This document shows positions 6,950-10,186 of a DNA stretch of 10,186 nucleotides, piece after piece. This DNA comes from Pseudomonadota bacterium. Its GTDB lineage: Bacteria; Pseudomonadota; Gammaproteobacteria; Steroidobacterales; Steroidobacteraceae. The translations under genes were made by a program, and so were the position numbers. Within the stretch, counting starts at the first letter, position 1. Each line of letters starts with the position of its first letter. The notes below the pieces were generated by a model. The model was not told the DNA's origin and ran no database searches. It saw only the letters and a list, made by a program, of their open reading frames with translations. The DNA is taken from positions 1-10,186 of the forward strand of contig JAKADE010000071.1 of NCBI GenBank assembly GCA_021820785.1, read 5' to 3'.

Positions 6950-7267
6950 TCAATGGCCAACCACGACCTCGCTGATCTGGATGACCGGCGCGAGGTCGGT
7001 GTAGTTGGCAATATCGGCGAGGATCTCCTGGGCATGCGGTCCGAAGCCGGCCTCGAACGCCTCCACCGAATCGCAGAAGATGTGGCACAGGGCTACGTAG
7101 ATTGCCGGGGCGTCGGCGGCACCGCCGGAGAGCCCTTTGTCGATCGTGTAGTAGCGGCAGTGCGGCCCCATCAACCGCTGCACCAGCGGCATGTGCCGAT
7201 CGCGGTAGTACGCATGATCGAAACGGGCGCCGGGCTGATTCGGATACATCACGCTGACTTTGATCAT
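6950..7267 (-). CDS. EthD-family small protein
   Basis: A 105-residue cytoplasmic protein of the EthD family, a dimeric alpha+beta-barrel (ferredoxin-like) fold. EthD was found to be needed for ethyl tert-butyl ether degradation, but its reaction is unknown; related folds include muconolactone isomerase and small cofactor-free monooxygenases. Typical features are the N-terminal strand MIKVSVMYPN, the conserved YYRDRHMPLV block (21-30) with His25, AIYVALCHIF as a central strand, and the C-terminal DIANYTDLAPVIQISEV. The start at 7267 is well fixed: GAGGAG lies 6 nt upstream, which rules out the ATG six codons earlier. It sits about 500 nt upstream of the PrnB-like gene on the same strand and 156 nt after the aspartyl protease gene. 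It may act on, or protect the cell from, a product of the nearby oxygenase, but that is a guess from location. Confidence 0.88.
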   Translation of the reverse strand: MIKVSVMYPNQPGARFDHAYYRDRHMPLVQRLMGPHCRYYTIDKGLSGGAADAPAIYVALCHIFCDSVEAFEAGFGPHAQEILADIANYTDLAPVIQISEVVVGH

Positions 7268-7297
7268 GGGCGTCTCCTCGGACAACAGCGGCCGGTT

Positions 7298-7340
7298 CGG
7301 GCGCGCCCGGCATACTGCGGCACGGACCGGCGTACAACAA
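7298..7340 (-). promoter_or_regulatory. Candidate promoter and palindrome upstream of the EthD-like gene
   Basis: On the minus strand, TTGTTG (7335-7340) and CAGTAT (7312-7317) are 17 nt apart and could be -35 and -10 boxes, about 45 nt before the start codon. A perfect 12-bp palindrome, CGGGCGCGCCCG (7298-7309), lies over the predicted transcription start. The -10 match is weak. Confidence 0.3.
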
Positions 7341-7423
7341 CTGCGGTGTCGTGGCCGCGCTGGCGGAGCGCGCGCTGCGCCGCGGCTGTACCGGAATCAG
7401 AACACCGCCCGCACCGGTCCGGC

Positions 7424-8377
7424 TCAGGGGATGGGGAAGAATTCGTGCGTGATGCGCACCGAGGACGCAGGCGCGGTCAGCAGATAGACCCGGGCGTGCG
7501 GGTAATCGAGTATCAGCGCGCGGGCGGTACCGAGCACATTCATGCCGATCAGCAGCGCCGGCCGGCGCTGCAGATGCCACACCCTGAAAATCGGAATGTC
7601 ACTGTAGACGACGGCCAGGTTGCGGATCGCGGCAGGCCCGAGATAAATCGGCGGGGCGCGCGCCACCCCGCCGCTCGCGACCTGCCGGGTCACGCCGTAG
7701 ACCGCGGCGAGCACTGCGGTCTTGGGGTCGCGCAGCAGCGCCTTGCGCAGCGCCCCGTTGCCGAACGTGTCGGCCGAGCCGGTATCGATCACCGCTTCGA
7801 CCGGTACATCCGCGACGCGAGCGGGGATCACGAGCAGACCGCCGACGGTGCGCTGGGCGGGGATTTTCAGGAAACTGCCGAGGATGCGCCGGTTCGAGTG
7901 CTCGATGGTGACCTCGCGACGATGGAAATCAACCACGAGGCGCACCGGACCGAATCCGGCCATGCCGAGAATCCCATCGAGGCCGATCATGACCGGACTG
8001 TCGCTCACCGGCATGCGCAGACCGTGCTTGACGATGCTCCCGACCCGCAGACGCCGGATCAACACCCACGGCAGTCGCTCGATCCCGGTCGTGCCCTGCA
8101 CCTGTTCGCTGCCGTTCCGGTGCGCAGTCAGCCCCAGTTCGCGCACCAGACCCGGGGAGACCATCGAGCTGTCGGCACCGGTGTCGACGAGAAATCGGAA
8201 CGGCCCCTCACCGTCGATGCGCACCGCGACGACGATCCGGTCGGCAGGTCCGGGGCGTGCCGGCGCGGCAAACGGCAGCGGTGCGGGCGGCGGCGCCGGA
8301 AACGTGCCCGCCGTGGCAGACAGCCCAAGCATGGCCCACGACGCCACTGCGCAGAACATGCCGGACCGAGCGCTCAC
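7424..8377 (-). CDS. Secreted protein with two retropepsin-like aspartyl protease domains
   Basis: A 317-residue protein predicted to be exported. The GTG at 8377 is preferred: GAGG lies 6 nt upstream and it gives a short basic start (MSAR) followed by a hydrophobic signal segment to about ATA (21-23). An ATG at 8359 is an alternative; the far-upstream open frame lacks the features of a real N-terminus. A Pro-rich linker (26-44) follows. The first half has FRFLVDTGADSS (catalytic Asp65) and DGILGM (134-139). The second half has EAVIDTGSADT (catalytic Asp198) and LLIGMNVLG (275-283). Each half therefore carries a DTG motif and the later hydrophobic-hydrophobic-Gly motif, so the chain can form an intramolecular pair of half-sites like pepsin. 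It probably acts in the periplasm or outside the cell. The substrate is unknown. It is divergent from the BNR-repeat gene. Confidence 0.85.
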   Translation of the reverse strand: MSARSGMFCAVASWAMLGLSATAGTFPAPPPAPLPFAAPARPGPADRIVVAVRIDGEGPFRFLVDTGADSSMVSPGLVRELGLTAHRNGSEQVQGTTGIERLPWVLIRRLRVGSIVKHGLRMPVSDSPVMIGLDGILGMAGFGPVRLVVDFHRREVTIEHSNRRILGSFLKIPAQRTVGGLLVIPARVADVPVEAVIDTGSADTFGNGALRKALLRDPKTAVLAAVYGVTRQVASGGVARAPPIYLGPAAIRNLAVVYSDIPIFRVWHLQRRPALLIGMNVLGTARALILDYPHARVYLLTAPASSVRITHEFFPIP

Positions 8378-8419
8378 CACAGACCTCGCGGTCGACACAG
8401 GGGCACCCTGGAGCCCGGC

Positions 8420-8425
8420 AGTATA
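8420..8425 (-). promoter_or_regulatory. Candidate -10 element of the aspartyl protease gene
   Basis: TATACT on the minus strand, five of six bases to consensus, would start transcription near 8413, about 36 nt before the GTG start. No good -35 box is found at the normal distance, so an activator may be needed or the site may be chance. Confidence 0.35.
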
Positions 8426-8599
8426 CGCCCGGGCCCTTCCGGCAGAGGCGTGCCGCGGAACGCAGCGCATGCCGCTGCCGCGTGGCGCTCCGGCGCCTGC
8501 CGTCCCCGGGGCCGCGAATCGGCTCACCGCGGGAAAAACTCCTGTCGTCGCGCCCTCGTCACGGGGCCGCAGCTCGGCGCTTCTGCCCGGAAAAATCGC

Positions 8600-8641
8600 G
8601 CCCGCCGCTTCATTGCGGGCCCCTGGGCAGTCCGTTAAGCT
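8600..8641 (+). promoter_or_regulatory. Candidate promoter of the BNR-repeat gene with an overlapping inverted repeat
   Basis: TTGCGG (8613-8618), a 17-nt spacer and TAAGCT (8636-8641) resemble a weak sigma70 promoter, about 50 nt upstream of the ATG. The inverted repeat GCCCGC (8600-8605) with GCGGGC (8615-8620) overlaps the -35 box and may be an operator. The rest of the divergent 320-nt region (8378-8697) shows no gene. Confidence 0.35.
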
Positions 8642-8697
8642 GAACCGATACGTTCCGCCCGCGTTCCGTGCACCCATTCTCCAAGAGGTGATCGCGC

Positions 8698-10186
8698 ATG
8701 CTCCACGTCGATGCCGACTCGCGGCTCGTCCGCGGCAAATCCCTGTTCGTCGCGGTCGCGGCGCTGCTGTGTCTGCCGCTGGCAGCGCACGCCGCCCCGC
8801 TGCAGAATTTTCTCAACGGCAAGCTCACCTGGCGGAACATCGGGCCGGACATCGGCGGTCGCGTCGTGGCGGTCGCCGGCGTTGACGGCAAGCGCAACCT
8901 CTTCTACATGGGCGCCGTCGACGGCGGCGTCTGGAAGAGCACGGACTACGGAGTGCGGTGGCACAACATCACGGACGGCAAGTGGACGTCCGCGAGCGGC
9001 AGCGTCGGAGCGATCGCCGTGGCGGCATCGAACCCCAAGGTGATCTATGTCGGTACCGGCGAGGCGGACATCCGCAACGACATGGTCACCGGCGACGGCA
9101 TCTTCAAATCGACCGACGGCGGCAAGACGTGGAAATACGCGGGCCTGTCCGACACGCGCACCACGAGTGCCATCGTCGTCGATCCGCACAACCCCGATAT
9201 CGTCTACGTCGCCTCGACGGGACATGTCTTCAAACCCAATGCCGAGCGCGGCATCTTCAAATCGACCGACGGCGGCAAAACCTGGCACAAGGTGCTCTAC
9301 GTCAACGCCAAGACCGGCGCGATTGATCTGGTGATGGATCCGCGCGATCCGAACGTGCTGTACGCGACGATGTGGCAGGCACAGCGCACGCCCTGGACGC
9401 TGATCGACGGCGGCCCGGGCAGCGGGCTGTTCAAGAGCACCGACGGCGGCGCGCACTGGACCAATCTCTCGCACAACCCGGGCCTGCCGCACGGCCTGCT
9501 CGGACGCATGGGCGTATCGGTCGCCGCCAGCAACCCCAACATCGTGTACGCCATCATCCAGGCGAAGCATGGCGGGGTATTCCGCTCGGCCAACGGCGGA
9601 GCGAGCTGGAAGCGCGTCAACCGCAGCTGGAGCCTGCGCCAGCGAGCCTTCTATTACATGTCGATATACGTCGACCCCACCAACCCGAACACGATGTACG
9701 CGCCGAACGTCGACGGCGTCTGGGTCTCGCGTAATGGCGGCAAAGCCTTCTCGCTGCTGCATATGCGCCACGGCGACAATCACATCGTCTGGATCAATCC
9801 ACACCACCCCAAGATCCTGCTGGTCGGCAATGACGGCGGCGCCACGGTCTCGACCGACGGCGGCAAGACCTGGAGCACCGAGCACAACCAGCCGACCGGC
9901 CAGTTCTACCATGTCGCGCTCGACGATGCGTTCCCGTTCAACGTCTACGGCGCGCAGCAGGACGAGGGCTCCTTCGAGGGGCCCAGCGCCTCGATCGACG
10001 GTGCGATTCCGGTGTCGGCGTGGCATTCGGTCGCGCTCGGGGAGAGCTCGTTCGTCGCTCCGAAGCCCGACAGCCGCTACGTCACCTACGGCAGCGACTA
10101 CTACACCGTCATGCAGAGCTACAACCGGCTGACCGGGATGCGCCGCTCGGTGAGTCCCTCCCCGCTCTACATGGACGGCGGCGATG
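8698..10186 (+). CDS. Secreted BNR/Asp-box beta-propeller protein (3' end outside window)
   Basis: Exported protein of the WD40/YVTN/BNR-like repeat group, often annotated as glycosyl hydrolase or sortilin-like; 496 residues are visible and the frame is still open at the edge. Relatives are often about 1,000 residues long. The ATG at 8698 follows AAGAGGTGA about 8 nt away and begins a signal peptide (SLFVAVAALLCLPLAAHA, cleavage near residue 32). The mature part starts LTWRNIGPDIGGRVVAVAG. Asp-box motifs (S-x-D-x-G-x-x-W) recur: KSTDYGVRW (80), KSTDGGKTW (137 and 188), KSTDGGAHW (246), RSANGGASW (296), a degenerate SRNGGKAF (344) and STDGGKTW (385). The intervals of about 40-60 residues fit propeller blades. 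Asp-boxes are structural and do not show an enzyme; no sialidase FRIP motif is seen in the visible part. It may bind or degrade extracellular polymers or peptides. Confidence 0.88.
   Translation, partial: MLHVDADSRLVRGKSLFVAVAALLCLPLAAHAAPLQNFLNGKLTWRNIGPDIGGRVVAVAGVDGKRNLFYMGAVDGGVWKSTDYGVRWHNITDGKWTSASGSVGAIAVAASNPKVIYVGTGEADIRNDMVTGDGIFKSTDGGKTWKYAGLSDTRTTSAIVVDPHNPDIVYVASTGHVFKPNAERGIFKSTDGGKTWHKVLYVNAKTGAIDLVMDPRDPNVLYATMWQAQRTPWTLIDGGPGSGLFKSTDGGAHWTNLSHNPGLPHGLLGRMGVSVAASNPNIVYAIIQAKHGGVFRSANGGASWKRVNRSWSLRQRAFYYMSIYVDPTNPNTMYAPNVDGVWVSRNGGKAFSLLHMRHGDNHIVWINPHHPKILLVGNDGGATVSTDGGKTWSTEHNQPTGQFYHVALDDAFPFNVYGAQQDEGSFEGPSASIDGAIPVSAWHSVALGESSFVAPKPDSRYVTYGSDYYTVMQSYNRLTGMRRSVSPSPLYMDGGD
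9097..9278 (+). repeat. Exact 29-nt direct repeat inside the BNR gene
   Basis: Positions 9097-9125 and 9250-9278 are identical over 29 nt, including synonymous positions, and are spaced by 153 nt (51 codons). They encode GIFKSTDGGK of two neighbouring Asp-boxes. The identity suggests recent blade duplication or gene conversion, or similar codon choice under shared constraint. Confidence 0.75.

Noticed and set aside
377..7307. GGCGCGCC octamer at 377, 1066, 4293, 6501 and 7300, mostly in intergenic DNA
   Set aside because: One to two copies are expected by chance in GC-rich DNA of this length. The copies have no constant position relative to promoters, so a shared regulatory role is not supported.
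6905..8638. A 577-residue open frame on the plus strand
   Set aside because: It covers the EthD-like and aspartyl protease genes in antisense. Both have recognised motifs and ribosome-binding sites on the minus strand.
8635..10026. A 463-residue open frame on the minus strand
   Set aside because: It is antisense to the BNR gene, which has a signal peptide, a ribosome-binding site and repeated Asp-boxes.

Overview
This is a GC-rich bacterial window. The TonB-dependent outer-membrane receptor, the Sec signal peptides and the GAF-GGDEF protein point to a Gram-negative proteobacterium. The style of the receptor (long, Ala-rich signal peptide ending in ANA, TonB box near QTVIVT) suggests a Xanthomonadales/Nevskiales/Steroidobacter-like gammaproteobacterium. 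That placement is an inference, not a demonstration. I see no tRNA, rRNA, CRISPR array, transposase or integrase.

Layout from left to right: (1) the 3' part of a GAF-GGDEF diguanylate cyclase on the plus strand, which converges on (2) a 982-residue TonB-dependent receptor on the minus strand. Two strong tandem hairpins lie between their stops. (3) A 473-nt gene-free region upstream of the receptor holds a promoter-like site covered by a 17-bp palindrome, plus several other inverted repeats. (4) A 90-residue stand-alone Lrp/AsnC ligand-binding (RAM) protein without a DNA-binding domain, minus strand, with its own good promoter. (5) A 391-residue PrnB/DUF1864-family protein (heme-dependent dioxygenase superfamily), minus strand. 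(6) A gene-free region of about 500 nt with palindromes. (7) A 105-residue EthD-family protein, minus strand. (8) A secreted protein with two retropepsin-like aspartyl protease half-domains, minus strand. (9) A divergent intergenic region. (10) The 5' part of a large secreted BNR/Asp-box beta-propeller protein, plus strand, running off the right edge.

Five consecutive genes (receptor to aspartyl protease) lie on one strand, but each is separated by about 150-500 nt and most have their own candidate promoter, so this looks like a cluster of single-gene units rather than one operon. The most unusual component is the PrnB-family enzyme, with a conserved candidate heme-ligand histidine. It sits near an EthD-like small alpha/beta-barrel protein, a RAM-domain protein that could sense an amino acid, and a TonB-dependent importer. 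A working hypothesis is uptake and oxidative conversion of an aromatic amino-acid or indole-type compound. The sequence does not prove it. No halogenase or other pyrrolnitrin-pathway gene (prnA, prnC, prnD) is in the window.
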